Shown in pieces: positions 8,094 through 17,161 of a stretch of DNA of 64,000 nucleotides (the stretch's first letter is position 1; each line of letters starts with the position of its first letter). The position numbers and the translations under genes were made by a program. Below the pieces are notes generated by a model. It had not been told where the DNA came from. It saw only the letters and a list, made by a program, of their open reading frames with translations, and ran no database searches. Where the stretch lies: the NCBI GenBank assembly GCA_964408185.1, contig CAYOYK010000007.1, positions 1 through 64,000 of the forward strand, given 5' to 3'. The stretch comes from CAYOYK01 sp964408185. Its GTDB lineage: Bacteria; Bacillota; Clostridia; Christensenellales; Aristaeellaceae.

Positions 8094-9097
8094 TGGAAAG
8101 GGAGATCACATTGGCCCACGGCGCGGGAGGGCAGGCGTATCGAGAGCTGGTGCGGGACGTGTTTGTTCCCGCTTACGGCTCGCGGGAGCTGCGCGAGCTG
8201 GGCGACGCGGCCCTGTGTCGGCTTGACGAGCAAACCGGCCTTGCGTTTACGACGGACGGCTTCGTGGTAAGGCCGCTGTTCTTTCCGGGCGGGGATATCG
8301 GCAGCCTGTGCGTATCCGGCACGGTGAACGATTTGGCCGTATCGGGCGCGGTGCCTCGCTTTTTAAGCGTGTCCATGATCGTGGAGGCAGGCTTTTCCGT
8401 GGAGGAGCTCAGGCGCGTGTCGCAATCCATCGCGCGGACGGCGGAGGCCGCTCAGGTGCGCGTGGTGACGGGCGATACCAAGGTGGTGGAGCGCGGCATG
8501 GCCGACGGTCTGTATGTGACCACGGCGGGCGTGGGCTCGCTGGACGGCGGCTGGGCGCTGCCGGGCCAGCGCCCGGAGGTCGGCGACGCGCTGATCGTGT
8601 CCGGGCCGATTGCCAGCCACGGCATGGCGGTGATGGCCGCGCGCGAGGCCCTGCGGTTTGAGCCGCCGATTCAAAGCGACGCGAGGCCGCTGGCCGGGCT
8701 GGCGCGCGCGGTCTATCAGACGGGCGTGCCCGTGCACGCCATGCGCGACCCGACGCGCGGCGGCGTGGGCGCGACGCTCTGCGAGTGGACGAACCCCGGT
8801 GTAGACCTGCTCATTGACGAGCCGGACTTGCCCATCCGCGCGGATGTGCGGTCTGCCTGCGCGCTGCTGGGCATGGAGCCGCTCTTTGTCGCCAACGAGG
8901 GCGTTTTCCTGCTGGCCGTGCCAAGCGACCGGGCCGACGAGGCGCTTGCCGCGCTGCGCGGCCATCCCGACGGCCGGGACGCGACCGTCATCGGGCGCGC
9001 GACGGCGGGCGAGGGCCGCGTGCTGGCCCAAACGGAGCTTGGCACGAGGCGCCCAATCCTCATGCCGAGGGGCGAGCTGCTGCCCCGCATCTGCTAA
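8093..9097 (+). CDS. hypE: Carbamoyl dehydratase HypE
   Basis: A 334-aa PurM-like ATPase that dehydrates the S-carbamoyl group on its own C-terminal cysteine to thiocyanate and donates cyanide to the iron in HypC-HypD. The essential C-terminal motif is intact: the protein ends LLPRIC. Other family features: ITLAHGAGGQAY at the N-terminus, DGFVVRPLFFPGGDIG, GTVNDLAVSGA, VTGDTKVVERG, DPTRGGVGATLCEW and ANEGVFLLAV. The start at 8093 overlaps the hypD stop by one base; upstream in-frame ATGs are inside hypD. It closes the maturation part of the operon; the membrane subunits start 26 bp further on. Confidence 0.97.
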   Translation: MEREITLAHGAGGQAYRELVRDVFVPAYGSRELRELGDAALCRLDEQTGLAFTTDGFVVRPLFFPGGDIGSLCVSGTVNDLAVSGAVPRFLSVSMIVEAGFSVEELRRVSQSIARTAEAAQVRVVTGDTKVVERGMADGLYVTTAGVGSLDGGWALPGQRPEVGDALIVSGPIASHGMAVMAAREALRFEPPIQSDARPLAGLARAVYQTGVPVHAMRDPTRGGVGATLCEWTNPGVDLLIDEPDLPIRADVRSACALLGMEPLFVANEGVFLLAVPSDRADEALAALRGHPDGRDATVIGRATAGEGRVLAQTELGTRRPILMPRGELLPRIC

Positions 9098-9123
9098 ACG
9101 CGCATACGGAAGGAGTTGCCGGA

Positions 9124-10533
9124 ATGATCCTGTTGGTTTGCGTAGGCGCGCCGCTGCTGGGAGCGTTTTTGCTCCCGCTGATTGGCCGCCGCTCGGAAAA
9201 GGCGCGCAACGCCGCGTCGCTGGGGCTGATCCTTACGGCGCTGGTCTGCGCGACGGTTGCGCTGATCGGCGTGCTGCAAGGGCGCGCGCCCGGCGTGCGC
9301 GCAGAGCTGCCGCTGGGGCTGTCCATGGGCTTTCAGGCCGATGCGCTGGCGGTGTTTATGGCGCTGACGGCCTGCGCGGTGGCGGCGGCGATTGTGGTGT
9401 ATTCCTTTGGCTACATGAAAGAATACACGCACCTCAACGAGTACTACATGATGGTCACGTTCTTCATCGGCGCGATGATGGGCTTTGTGTTTTCCACCAA
9501 TCTGGTGGAGGTCTACCTCTTTTGGGAGTGCTCGTCGCTGTGCTGCTGGCGGCTGATCGGCTTTTACCGGGACGATGTGTCCATCAAGCGCGCCAATAAG
9601 GCGTTCATGGTCACGGTGTTCGGCGCGCTGCTGATGCTGCTGGGCTTTCTGGGCATCTACGGGCAGACCGGCACGATGGAGCTGTCCGCGCTGCGCGGCG
9701 TGCAAATCCCCACATGGTCGGCTGTGCTGATCCTTTGCGGCATACTGTCCAAGTCGGCTACATTCCCGCTGCACAACTGGCTGCCGGACGCGGGCGTGGC
9801 GCCCTCGCCGGTTACGTCGCTGCTGCACGCGGCGGTGCTGGTGAAAATTGGCGTGTACTTCTACGCGAGGCTGTTCGGGCTTACGGTGCTGGTCGATCCG
9901 GCGTTTACGGCCATCGTGCCGATCATCGCGGCGGTATCGGCGCTGATATCCGCCGGGTGCGCATTGGTAGCCAACGACCTCAAGCGCGTGGTGGCGTACT
10001 CGACCATCAGCCAGCTTGCGTTTATTCTGCTGGGTTTGAGCTGCGGCTCCGAGACCGGGCTTGTGGGCGGCCTGCTGTATATCTTGGCGCACAGCGTGGC
10101 CAAGGCCGGGCTGTTCCTCTGCTGCGGCATTGTGGAGCACAACGTCCATACCAAGGATCTATCCAAGATCGGCGGCCTTGGCCGCTCCATGCCGCGCACG
10201 GCGGCGGCGTTTGCGCTGTGCGCGCTGTCGGTGATGGGCCTGCCGCCGTTCAGCGGCTTTTTTGCCAAGTATTTGGTTATCTCCGGTGCGGTGGAGGCAA
10301 ACCAACCGTGGATCGCGGTTGTGTTTATTCTCGGCGCGGTGATGACGGTGCTGTATCTGCTGCGCCTGTTCGTTAAGGTATTCCTTGGCAAGCCGACCTT
10401 TCCGGACGCGCGCGAGGGCACCGGCACGATGGTCGGCGCGGCCGTCGGGCTTGCGGCGCTCGCGCTTGCGCTGGGCTTTGTGATGGCGTGGCCGTCCGGG
10501 CTGGCCGCGTTGGTAGGGGGTGCGATGCTATGA
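9124..10533 (+). CDS. Hydrogenase antiporter-like membrane subunit 1 (NuoL/M/MrpA family)
   Basis: A 469-aa polytopic protein (about 14 helices) of the proton-conducting NuoL/NuoM/NuoN-MrpA/D family; in group 4 hydrogenases such subunits couple H2 evolution to H+ or Na+ translocation. Channel residues are retained: the helix-5 glutamate in VYLFWECSS, the lysine in GILSKSATFPLHNWLPDA, the lysine in LLHAAVLVKIGVYFY, and a helix-12 lysine in FSGFFAKYLV. GGAAGGAG precedes the ATG. The gene is followed by a second and third member of the same family. It could be called HyfB/D/F-like; which subunit sits next to the hydrogenase core cannot be told from sequence alone. Confidence 0.92.
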   Translation: MILLVCVGAPLLGAFLLPLIGRRSEKARNAASLGLILTALVCATVALIGVLQGRAPGVRAELPLGLSMGFQADALAVFMALTACAVAAAIVVYSFGYMKEYTHLNEYYMMVTFFIGAMMGFVFSTNLVEVYLFWECSSLCCWRLIGFYRDDVSIKRANKAFMVTVFGALLMLLGFLGIYGQTGTMELSALRGVQIPTWSAVLILCGILSKSATFPLHNWLPDAGVAPSPVTSLLHAAVLVKIGVYFYARLFGLTVLVDPAFTAIVPIIAAVSALISAGCALVANDLKRVVAYSTISQLAFILLGLSCGSETGLVGGLLYILAHSVAKAGLFLCCGIVEHNVHTKDLSKIGGLGRSMPRTAAAFALCALSVMGLPPFSGFFAKYLVISGAVEANQPWIAVVFILGAVMTVLYLLRLFVKVFLGKPTFPDAREGTGTMVGAAVGLAALALALGFVMAWPSGLAALVGGAML

Positions 10534-12341
10534 TGGGAGCGCTTTTGCTGCTGCCGCTGATTGCGGGCTGCCTGCTGTGGCTGCTGCGCAAAAACAAGGC
10601 CGCAAGCCTCGCGGTCACGCTGATCTGCTCGCTGGGGCATCTGGCGCTGGCGGGTTACGCCTGCCAGCCGGGCGCGAGCCTGACGTTTGGCTTCGTGCCG
10701 TATGGCTTCGAGGGCGTTTTTGCGGCGGACAGCCTCACGCGGCTGTATTTGCTCATGGCGGCGGGGATGTTCCCCGTGCTGGCGGTATTCTCGTGGGACG
10801 CGTGCAAAAACAGGCCGTGGGGCGGCGCGTATCTGTTCTGCCTGTATGTGAGCCTTGCGATGATCGACGGCGCGATTTTGAGCGATCATCTGGCGCTGAC
10901 GCTGTTCTTCTGGGAGGGTCTGCTGTGCACGATGCTGGGCATGCTGCTCCTGCGCAACGCGGAGAATCCCCACACGGCGCAAAAGGCGCTGATCGTCGAT
11001 GGCACGGGCGACCTGCTGCTGATGCTGGGCATTGCGCTTACCATCCACGCGGCGGGCACGGGGCGCATCAGCGAGATGCGCGCGCTGCCTGTCAGCGGTT
11101 GGGGCGCGGTCGGGTGCGCGTGCCTGCTGGCCGGATCGCTTGGCAAGGCGGGTTGCATGCCGTTCCATTCTTGGATCCCCGAAGCCGCCAAGGACGCTCC
11201 CACGCCCTTTTTAGCGGCATTCCCCGGCTCGCTGGAAAAAATCCTCGGCGTGTACCTCGCCTCGCGGGTGATCACGCAGATGTATGATTTTCAGCCCGGC
11301 TCGCCGATGAGCGTCGCGGTTTGCGCCGTGGGCGCGGTTACGCTGTTTGGCGGCGTGGCGATGGCGCTCATCCAAAAGGATATGAAGCGACTGCTGGCCT
11401 ATCACGCCATCTCGCAGGTCGGGTACATCGTGCTGGGGCTTGGCACGGGGCTTCCCGTGGGCGTCATCGGCGCGGCGTATCACCTGCTGAACAACGCGAT
11501 CTACAAATCGGGCCTGTTCATGGCGGCGGGCATGGTGGAGACGCAGGCGGGCACGACCGATCTGCACCAGCTGGGCGGCTTGCGGCGCAAAATGCCGATC
11601 ACGGCGGTTTGCACGGTGATCTTCGCGCTGTCCATCGCGGGCTTTCCGCTTACCAACGGCTTTACGTCCAAGGAGCTGATCTTCGACGCGGCGCTGGAGA
11701 CCAACATCGTGTTCTACATTGTCGCTGTCGCGGGCGCGTTTATGACGGCGGCGTCCTTCCTCAAGCTGACGCGGGCGGCGTTCTTTGGCAAGGAGAGGGC
11801 CCCGGTCGATCGGGTGCGCGAGGCGGGGCCTGCCAGCCTGATCCCCACGGCGCTGCTGGCGCTGGCCTGCCTGCTGTGCGCGGCGTGGCCCGCGCTGCCG
11901 CTGGACACATGGCTGGGCGCTGGCTACGGCTATGCGCAGAGCTTTGCGGCCATCCCCAAATCCCCCGTTCTGGTTGCGATTTCCTGCGGGATGCTTGCGC
12001 TGGCGGCGCTTGACCACTGGTATGGGAGCCGCAGGACGGGCTCGGCCCTACAGGCGGCCGATCACCTGCACAACCTGCCGGGCGTGAAGCAGCTCTACGC
12101 GCTTGCCGAGAAGGGAGTCTTCGATCCCTACAACTGGTTTATGGCCATCGCCAACGGCTTCTCGCTGGCCTGCGCAAAGGTGGAGCAGGGCGTTACGTGG
12201 CTGTACGACGCGGGCATTCCCGGCGCGCAGAAGGCGGTGGGCGGCCTGCTGTCCCGGCTGGATAACGGAAGCCTGCCGCGGTATCTGCTGCTTGCGATGG
12301 CGGGCGTGGCCGCGGTGGCGCTCATCTTCCTGCTGGCTTAA
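10530..12341 (+). CDS. Hydrogenase antiporter-like membrane subunit 2 (NuoL-like)
   Basis: A 603-aa polytopic subunit, the longest of the three. The core is NuoL-like: LFFWEGLLCTMLGMLLLR (conserved glutamate), SLGKAGCMPFHSWIPEA (lysine), FPGSLEKILGVYLASR (lysine), IQKDMKRLLAYHAISQVGY and NGFTSKELIF (lysine). About 150 residues of extra C-terminal sequence, ending in another hydrophobic helix, resemble the extended C-terminus of NuoL with its lateral helix. The ATG at 10530 overlaps the preceding stop (ATGA); an ATG one codon later is equally possible. All proton-path charged residues expected for the family are present, so it is likely an active translocating subunit. Confidence 0.91.
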   Translation: MMGALLLLPLIAGCLLWLLRKNKAASLAVTLICSLGHLALAGYACQPGASLTFGFVPYGFEGVFAADSLTRLYLLMAAGMFPVLAVFSWDACKNRPWGGAYLFCLYVSLAMIDGAILSDHLALTLFFWEGLLCTMLGMLLLRNAENPHTAQKALIVDGTGDLLLMLGIALTIHAAGTGRISEMRALPVSGWGAVGCACLLAGSLGKAGCMPFHSWIPEAAKDAPTPFLAAFPGSLEKILGVYLASRVITQMYDFQPGSPMSVAVCAVGAVTLFGGVAMALIQKDMKRLLAYHAISQVGYIVLGLGTGLPVGVIGAAYHLLNNAIYKSGLFMAAGMVETQAGTTDLHQLGGLRRKMPITAVCTVIFALSIAGFPLTNGFTSKELIFDAALETNIVFYIVAVAGAFMTAASFLKLTRAAFFGKERAPVDRVREAGPASLIPTALLALACLLCAAWPALPLDTWLGAGYGYAQSFAAIPKSPVLVAISCGMLALAALDHWYGSRRTGSALQAADHLHNLPGVKQLYALAEKGVFDPYNWFMAIANGFSLACAKVEQGVTWLYDAGIPGAQKAVGGLLSRLDNGSLPRYLLLAMAGVAAVALIFLLA

Positions 12342-12361
12342 CGGAAAGGAGAGATACAGAT

Positions 12362-13819
12362 ATGGTAAGCGTATGCGCGCATGGGTTTGTATTGGCTCCG
12401 ATCCTTGTGGTGCTGGTATACAACCTGTTTCAGCACGACTTTGCCCGGAAGCATTTTGTTTGGTTTGCCGGCGCGGGCGCAATGTGGCAAATGGTCTCGG
12501 CGCTGGCCTGCGTGTTCTTCCTGCGCACGGAAGGGCTGACGAGCTATCCGTTCTCCATCCTGTGGACGCGCGCGGCGGGCACGGGCTACTTTGAGCTGAG
12601 CGTGCTCAAGCTGTTCCTGCTGTTTGTAATCGGGCTGGTTTCGTTTATCTCGGTGCTGATCGCCAAAAGGACGATCGACCAAAACCGCTCGTCCTACACC
12701 AATCTGCTGATGATCCTCATGCTTGGCATGAACGGCATGCTGCTGGTGACGGACTTGTTCTCGCTGTATGTATTCTTGGAGGTCACGGGCATCTGCTGCT
12801 TTGTCATGATCGCAATGTTTCGCACGCGCGTGGACTTGGAGGGCTCGTTCAAGTACTTGGTCATGAGCGAGCTGGCCAGCATTTTTCTGCTCACGGGCAT
12901 GGCCTTCCTGTTTATGAAAACGGGCTCTCTGCGCTATAACGATCTGCGCGGGCTGATGAACGCGCTGAACATGAGCCACCTGCAAGACAGGCTTGTGCGC
13001 GTGGGGTTGGTGCTGCTGCTGTCCGGGTTTGCGCTGAAGGCGGGGGTGGTGCCGTTCCACAGTTGGCTCCCGGACGCGCACCAGAGCGCGGATACCTCCG
13101 TGTCTGTGCTGCTGAGCGGCATCGTAATCAAAATTGCGGGCGTGTACGGGCTGATGACCATCAGCCGTCTCTTCGGGAGCGATCCCGCCGTGCGCGTCAC
13201 GCTGGCCGCGCTGGGCGTGCTGACCATTCTGGTGGGCGCGCTGCTGGCGTATCGGCAGGGGCACTTCAAGCGGGTGATCGCTTACTCCAGCGTATCGCAG
13301 ATGGGCTACATTATGCTGGCGCTCTCCACGGATACCACGCTGGGGCTGGTGGCCGCGCTGGCGCACATGTTCAGCCACGCGGTGTTCAAGTCCACGCTGT
13401 TTGCCAACGCCGCCGCCATTCACGAGCAGACGGGCAGCTTGGAGCTGAAGGATCTGGGCGGCTTGGAGGAACGCATGCCCAAGACCGCGTTTACATCGGT
13501 CATCGCGTTCCTGTCCACGGCGGGCATTCCGCCGATGATGGGCTTCTGGTCCAAACTGCTGATTTTGATGGCGCTGTGGACGTGCGGGCAGCCCGTGCTG
13601 GCAGGCATCGCGCTGATTGCCAGCATCCTCACGGCGGCGTATCTGGTTCGCCTGCAAACGCGCGTGTTCTTTGGCAAGATCAAGGATTCGCTCACGCAGG
13701 TCAAGGAGATCCGCGGCACGGTGCTGTCCGCCGAGGTGCTGCTCACCGTCGTCAATATCGGCGTGGGCGTGCTGTATCCGGCGATTCTGGTTTTCCTGCG
13801 CGCGCAGGGCATTCTGTAA
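12362..13819 (+). CDS. Hydrogenase antiporter-like membrane subunit 3 (NuoN/MrpD-like)
   Basis: A 485-aa polytopic subunit of the same family. Conserved charged residues: glutamate in LYVFLEVTGICCF, lysine in SGFALKAGVVPFHSWLPDAH, lysine in LLSGIVIKIAGVYGL, and lysine in MMGFWSKLLILMAL. The cytoplasmic-side motif FKRVIAYSSVSQMGY and the helix with SHAVFKSTLFANAAAIHEQTG are typical. Its ribosome site is AAAGGAGAG, 20 bp after the previous gene. With two other antiporter-like proteins upstream, the complex would have three ion channels in addition to the NuoH/J/K/A region, as in respiratory complex I. Confidence 0.91.
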   Translation: MVSVCAHGFVLAPILVVLVYNLFQHDFARKHFVWFAGAGAMWQMVSALACVFFLRTEGLTSYPFSILWTRAAGTGYFELSVLKLFLLFVIGLVSFISVLIAKRTIDQNRSSYTNLLMILMLGMNGMLLVTDLFSLYVFLEVTGICCFVMIAMFRTRVDLEGSFKYLVMSELASIFLLTGMAFLFMKTGSLRYNDLRGLMNALNMSHLQDRLVRVGLVLLLSGFALKAGVVPFHSWLPDAHQSADTSVSVLLSGIVIKIAGVYGLMTISRLFGSDPAVRVTLAALGVLTILVGALLAYRQGHFKRVIAYSSVSQMGYIMLALSTDTTLGLVAALAHMFSHAVFKSTLFANAAAIHEQTGSLELKDLGGLEERMPKTAFTSVIAFLSTAGIPPMMGFWSKLLILMALWTCGQPVLAGIALIASILTAAYLVRLQTRVFFGKIKDSLTQVKEIRGTVLSAEVLLTVVNIGVGVLYPAILVFLRAQGIL

Positions 13820-13832
13820 GGAGGCGATGGGC

Positions 13833-14324
13833 ATGGCGATGGAAATGATTTGCGCGGTGCTGATGCTGACATTCGGCGTGTACGCCGTGATCAGCCGCAG
13901 CATTCTGCGCTCGGCCATCGGGCTGGCGCTGGCGAGCGCCGCGTTGGCCTCGCTGTTCTATCTCATGGGCGCGGAGCTGACGGCGATGTTTGAGCTGTCG
14001 GTCTGCTCCGGGCTGGTGACGGTGATCTTTATCGCGGGCGTGAGCTTATCGCACTCGCCGAAGATGGACCTGCAAACCGAGTACCGGGATAACGAGCGCA
14101 ATCGGTTTTTGCCGGCGCTGCTCATCGCCGTGGGCGCGGTGATGATCGTTTTGGCGCTGGTGGTGGGCGGCGAGCCCCTCGCGTTTGCCCTGCCGGACGG
14201 CAAAAACGTGAAGGATGTGCTCTGGCACGAGCGGCAGGCGGATGTATGGGGACAGATCGCGGCGATACTGTGCGGCGGCGTGGCGGTGGCTGTGCTCTTT
14301 CGCGAGGAAAGGCGGGATCAGTAA
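13833..14324 (+). CDS. NuoJ-like membrane subunit
   Basis: A 163-aa membrane protein with about five hydrophobic helices (residues 1-75 and two further down), resembling NADH dehydrogenase subunit 6 (NuoJ) in size, helix pattern and position before a NuoK-like gene. Of three clustered ATGs the one at 13833 is chosen because AAGGAGG lies 8 bases upstream; an ATG at 13827 is too close to it. The stop TAA shares a base with the next start. Identification rests on topology and gene order more than on a sharp motif, so it is less certain than its neighbours. It could also be an MrpB/MbhB-like subunit. Confidence 0.75.
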   Translation: MAMEMICAVLMLTFGVYAVISRSILRSAIGLALASAALASLFYLMGAELTAMFELSVCSGLVTVIFIAGVSLSHSPKMDLQTEYRDNERNRFLPALLIAVGAVMIVLALVVGGEPLAFALPDGKNVKDVLWHERQADVWGQIAAILCGGVAVAVLFREERRDQ

Positions 14325-14632
14325 TGCTGAACGGAGCGTATTTGCTGCTGACCATCGGCGTGCTGATGGTGCTGGCCGGGTGCTGGTGCTTGATCCGCAC
14401 CTACCATATGCTCAAGATCACCATCGGGGTGGAGATCGCCATGAAGGGCGTCACGCTGTTTTTGGTGCTGGCGGGCAATGTAACGGGCAAGGTCGCGCTT
14501 TCGGAAACGTTTGTTATAACCATCATTGTCATGGAGGTCGTCACGGCTGTCGTGGGCACGGGCACGGCCGTCGGGCTGTTCCGCAAATATGGCAGCATGG
14601 ACGTGCGCAACCTGAGCCGCTTGAAGGGGTGA
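14324..14632 (+). CDS. NuoK/MrpC-like membrane subunit
   Basis: A 102-aa protein with three hydrophobic helices, the size and topology of NuoK (subunit 4L) and MrpC. The second helix contains a membrane-embedded acid in HMLKITIGVEIAMKG, like the conserved glutamate of NuoK helix 2. A second acid lies in IIVMEVVTAVVG. These acids are part of the proton path in complex I. The gene begins at a TAATG overlap with the NuoJ-like gene, so the pair is translationally coupled, as nuoJ-nuoK are elsewhere. Confidence 0.86.
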   Translation: MLNGAYLLLTIGVLMVLAGCWCLIRTYHMLKITIGVEIAMKGVTLFLVLAGNVTGKVALSETFVITIIVMEVVTAVVGTGTAVGLFRKYGSMDVRNLSRLKG

Positions 14633-14636
14633 TTGG

Positions 14637-14960
14637 ATGAACGCATTGGTGCTGCTCTCTCCGGCGGTGGTGTTCACGCTGTTTTTGCTCTTGTTCTGGC
14701 TGGGCATGCGGCGCGCGCGGAGCTACGCCGCCAAAACCGAGGCGGGAGAACGCGAGCTGGAGCCCTATGCCTGCGGGCAGCGGGATTATGAGAGCTATGT
14801 CAACCCGGACTACACGCAGTTTTTTCGGTACGCGTTTGTGTTCTCGGTGCTGCATGTGCTGGCGCTGGTGGTCGCCACCGCGCCGTGGGAGGCCATGGGG
14901 CTGCCGCTGGCCTATGTGGCGGCCGGCATCCTGACGCTGAGCATCATCTTCCGGAAATGA
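14637..14960 (+). CDS. NuoA-like membrane subunit
   Basis: A 107-aa protein with three helices and the conserved loop ELEPYACGQRD, corresponding to the E-x-x-x-C-G loop of NuoA (subunit 3) that lies near the quinone/ion interface in complex I. The following FRYAFVFSVLHVLALVVATAPW helix also matches the family pattern. NuoA homologues are absent from Ech- and Hyc-type hydrogenases, so its presence in a hydrogenase operon is notable. AAGGGG precedes the ATG. Confidence 0.86.
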   Translation: MNALVLLSPAVVFTLFLLLFWLGMRRARSYAAKTEAGERELEPYACGQRDYESYVNPDYTQFFRYAFVFSVLHVLALVVATAPWEAMGLPLAYVAAGILTLSIIFRK

Positions 14961-14970
14961 GGCGCATTTT

Positions 14971-15459
14971 ATGAAGCTATTCCAAAAGGCCGTGGAGTGG
15001 GGCGCGCGCAAATCCCCATGGATTATCCATTTTAACGCGGGCGCGTGCAACGGCTGCGACATTGAGGTTGTGGACGCGCTCACGCCGCGCTTTGATTTGG
15101 AGCGCGCCGGGGTAACCAAGCAGGGCAGCCCCCGGCACGCGGATGTGCTGGTGTGCACCGGCGCGGTGACGCTGCAGGTGCGCGACCGTCTGCTGCAAAT
15201 CTATGAGCAGATGCCCGATCCCAAGGTGGTGGTGGCGGTGGGCGCGTGCGCCTGCTCCGGCGGCGTGTTCAAGGGCTGCTACTGCGTGATGGGCGGCGTG
15301 GATACCGTGATTCCCGTGGACATCTACGTGCCGGGCTGCGCCGTGCGCCCGGAGGCTCTCATCGGGGCGATTACCCGGCTGCTGGAGCCTCGTCCGAAAG
15401 GCGCGGCCAAGCCGGAGCCTATCGTGCTTGCCGAGGCGAACGAAAGCGAGGCGAACTGA
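14971..15459 (+). CDS. [NiFe]-hydrogenase small subunit (NuoB/EchC-like)
   Basis: A 162-aa soluble subunit carrying the proximal [4Fe-4S] cluster that passes electrons to the NiFe site. Visible ligand cysteines: CNGC (residues 26-29, in NAGACNGCDIEVV), one in ACACSGG, and one in VPGCAVRPE. As in other group 4 hydrogenases there is no twin-arginine signal and no medial or distal cluster domain. The gene lies 2 bp before the large-subunit gene. Complex I NuoB has the same fold, but its first pair is adjacent (CC); the CxxC spacing here is the hydrogenase form. Confidence 0.93.
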   Translation: MKLFQKAVEWGARKSPWIIHFNAGACNGCDIEVVDALTPRFDLERAGVTKQGSPRHADVLVCTGAVTLQVRDRLLQIYEQMPDPKVVVAVGACACSGGVFKGCYCVMGGVDTVIPVDIYVPGCAVRPEALIGAITRLLEPRPKGAAKPEPIVLAEANESEAN

Positions 15460-15460
15460 C

Positions 15461-17161
15461 ATGGAAAACGAGATCATTCAAGCGCTGGTCGCCCGTTTCC
15501 CGGAGCTGGAGGGGAAGCTGCGCGCGGAACGGCCGATGCGCATCGCGTGCGACTGGCTGGACAAGGAGACATTCGACCGCGTGATCCGCTATTGCCATGA
15601 TGAAATGGGTCTTACGCAGGGCCACAACATCATCGGCACCGACGAGGGCGATCAGATCGGCTTTCTGTATGTGATCTCCGGGGAGAGGCATGTGCTGGTG
15701 ACGCTGCGCACCGCCGTGTCCAAGACCAACCCGCGCCTATCCAGCCTGAGCGCGCTGTATCCGTCGTTTGTGCTCTTTGAGCGCGAGCTGGTGGATCTGT
15801 TCGGCGCCGTGGTGGAGGGCCTGCCCGCCGGGCCGCACTATCCGCTGCCCGACCGCTGGCCCAAGGATCAATGGCCCATGCGCAAGGAGTGGGATCCGGC
15901 GGCGCTGCAAACCGCCATGGCAGCGGAGGAGGAGCCGGAGGAGCGTCTCAAGGAGGCGGCGGACGGCGGCTTGGTCACGGTGCCCATCGGCCCGCAGCAC
16001 CCTTCGCTGGACGAGCCGGGCAGCTTTGTCATCACGCTGGAGGGGGAGCGCGTGCGCGGCGCGGAAATCGAAATCGGCTACAACCATCGCGGCCTTGAGA
16101 AGGCCTGCGAGAGCCGCACCTATGTGCAGGATCTGTATATCATCGAGCGCGTATGCGGTATCTGCTCGCACGCGCACACCACCGCCTATTGCATGGCCGT
16201 GGAGGAGCTCGCTCAGGTGGAGGCCCCTCCGCGCGCCCAGTACATCCGTTTGATCGCCGCCGAGCTGGAGCGCCTGCACAGCCATTTGCTTTGGCTGGGC
16301 GTCGCGGGCCACGAGGTCGGCTTTGATACGCTGTTCATGCTGTCGTGGCGCGACCGCGAGAGCGTGCTGGATTTGATGGCCGTGCTCGGTGGAAACCGCA
16401 TCAACTATGGCATCAACTGCTTGGGCGGCGTGCGCCGGGATATCGACGAGGCGCTCAAGGGCGATATCCTCAGCACGATGGATATGCTGGAGCGGGAGAT
16501 CCGCAACTTTATCAGCATTGCCACCACGGAGTCCACGCTGCGCGCGCGCCTGAAGGGCGTGGGCCGCATGTCCCGCGAGGAGTGCCTGCTGTACGGGGCC
16601 AAGGGGCCCGTCTGCCGCGCCGCCGGAGTGGTGGACGACATCCGCGTCATCGAGCCCTACGGCGCGTACCGGCAGATTGCCGTGCAGGCCGTCACCGACG
16701 AGCATGCCGATGTGTACGGCCGCACCAAGGTACGCCTGAAGGAGATGCTCGAATCCATCCGGCTGATCCGCGAGGCGCTGGGCAAGCTGCCGCAGGGGGG
16801 GCTGACCGTACGCGTGCCGCGCAAAATCCCGGCAGGGGAGGCCCTCGTGCGCGTGGAAGCGCCGCGCGGCGAGGATATGCACTATGTTCGCTCCAACGGC
16901 ACCGATATGCCCGACCGCATCCGCGTCCGTGCGCCGTCGGAGTGCAACTGGCACGGCATGCAGCACATGCTGGAGGGCGGCTACTTGTCGGATGTGCCCA
17001 TCACCATCGCGGCCATTGATCCCTGCTACTCGTGTACCGACCGCGCCATCCGGCTCGACCGGGACGGCCGGACGCGGGTAACGGATTGGAAGGCGCTGCG
17101 GGAATACGGCATTGCGTGGTACGCCGCCCGCAACGTGGATTGTACGAGGTTGAAGCTATGA
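15461..17161 (+). CDS. [NiFe]-hydrogenase large subunit, NuoC-NuoD fusion (HycE-like)
   Basis: A 566-aa fusion. Residues 1-165 are a NuoC/30-kDa domain (FVLFERELVDLFGAVVEGLP); residues 175-566 are a NuoD/hydrogenase large-subunit domain (IGPQHPSLDEPGSF, IEIGYNHRGLEKACESRTY). Both nickel-binding pairs are intact: RVCGICSHAHT (L1) and DPCYSCTDR (L2), so this is a hydrogenase and not a complex I NuoD, which has lost them. After DPCYSCTDR a 30-residue tail follows, the type of extension removed by a HycI protease, whose gene lies two genes downstream. The start at 15461 is used; the ORF extends further upstream into the small-subunit gene. It overlaps the NuoH-like gene by 4 bp. Fused C-D subunits are known in E. 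coli HycE/HyfG. Confidence 0.96.
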   Translation: MENEIIQALVARFPELEGKLRAERPMRIACDWLDKETFDRVIRYCHDEMGLTQGHNIIGTDEGDQIGFLYVISGERHVLVTLRTAVSKTNPRLSSLSALYPSFVLFERELVDLFGAVVEGLPAGPHYPLPDRWPKDQWPMRKEWDPAALQTAMAAEEEPEERLKEAADGGLVTVPIGPQHPSLDEPGSFVITLEGERVRGAEIEIGYNHRGLEKACESRTYVQDLYIIERVCGICSHAHTTAYCMAVEELAQVEAPPRAQYIRLIAAELERLHSHLLWLGVAGHEVGFDTLFMLSWRDRESVLDLMAVLGGNRINYGINCLGGVRRDIDEALKGDILSTMDMLEREIRNFISIATTESTLRARLKGVGRMSREECLLYGAKGPVCRAAGVVDDIRVIEPYGAYRQIAVQAVTDEHADVYGRTKVRLKEMLESIRLIREALGKLPQGGLTVRVPRKIPAGEALVRVEAPRGEDMHYVRSNGTDMPDRIRVRAPSECNWHGMQHMLEGGYLSDVPITIAAIDPCYSCTDRAIRLDRDGRTRVTDWKALREYGIAWYAARNVDCTRLKL

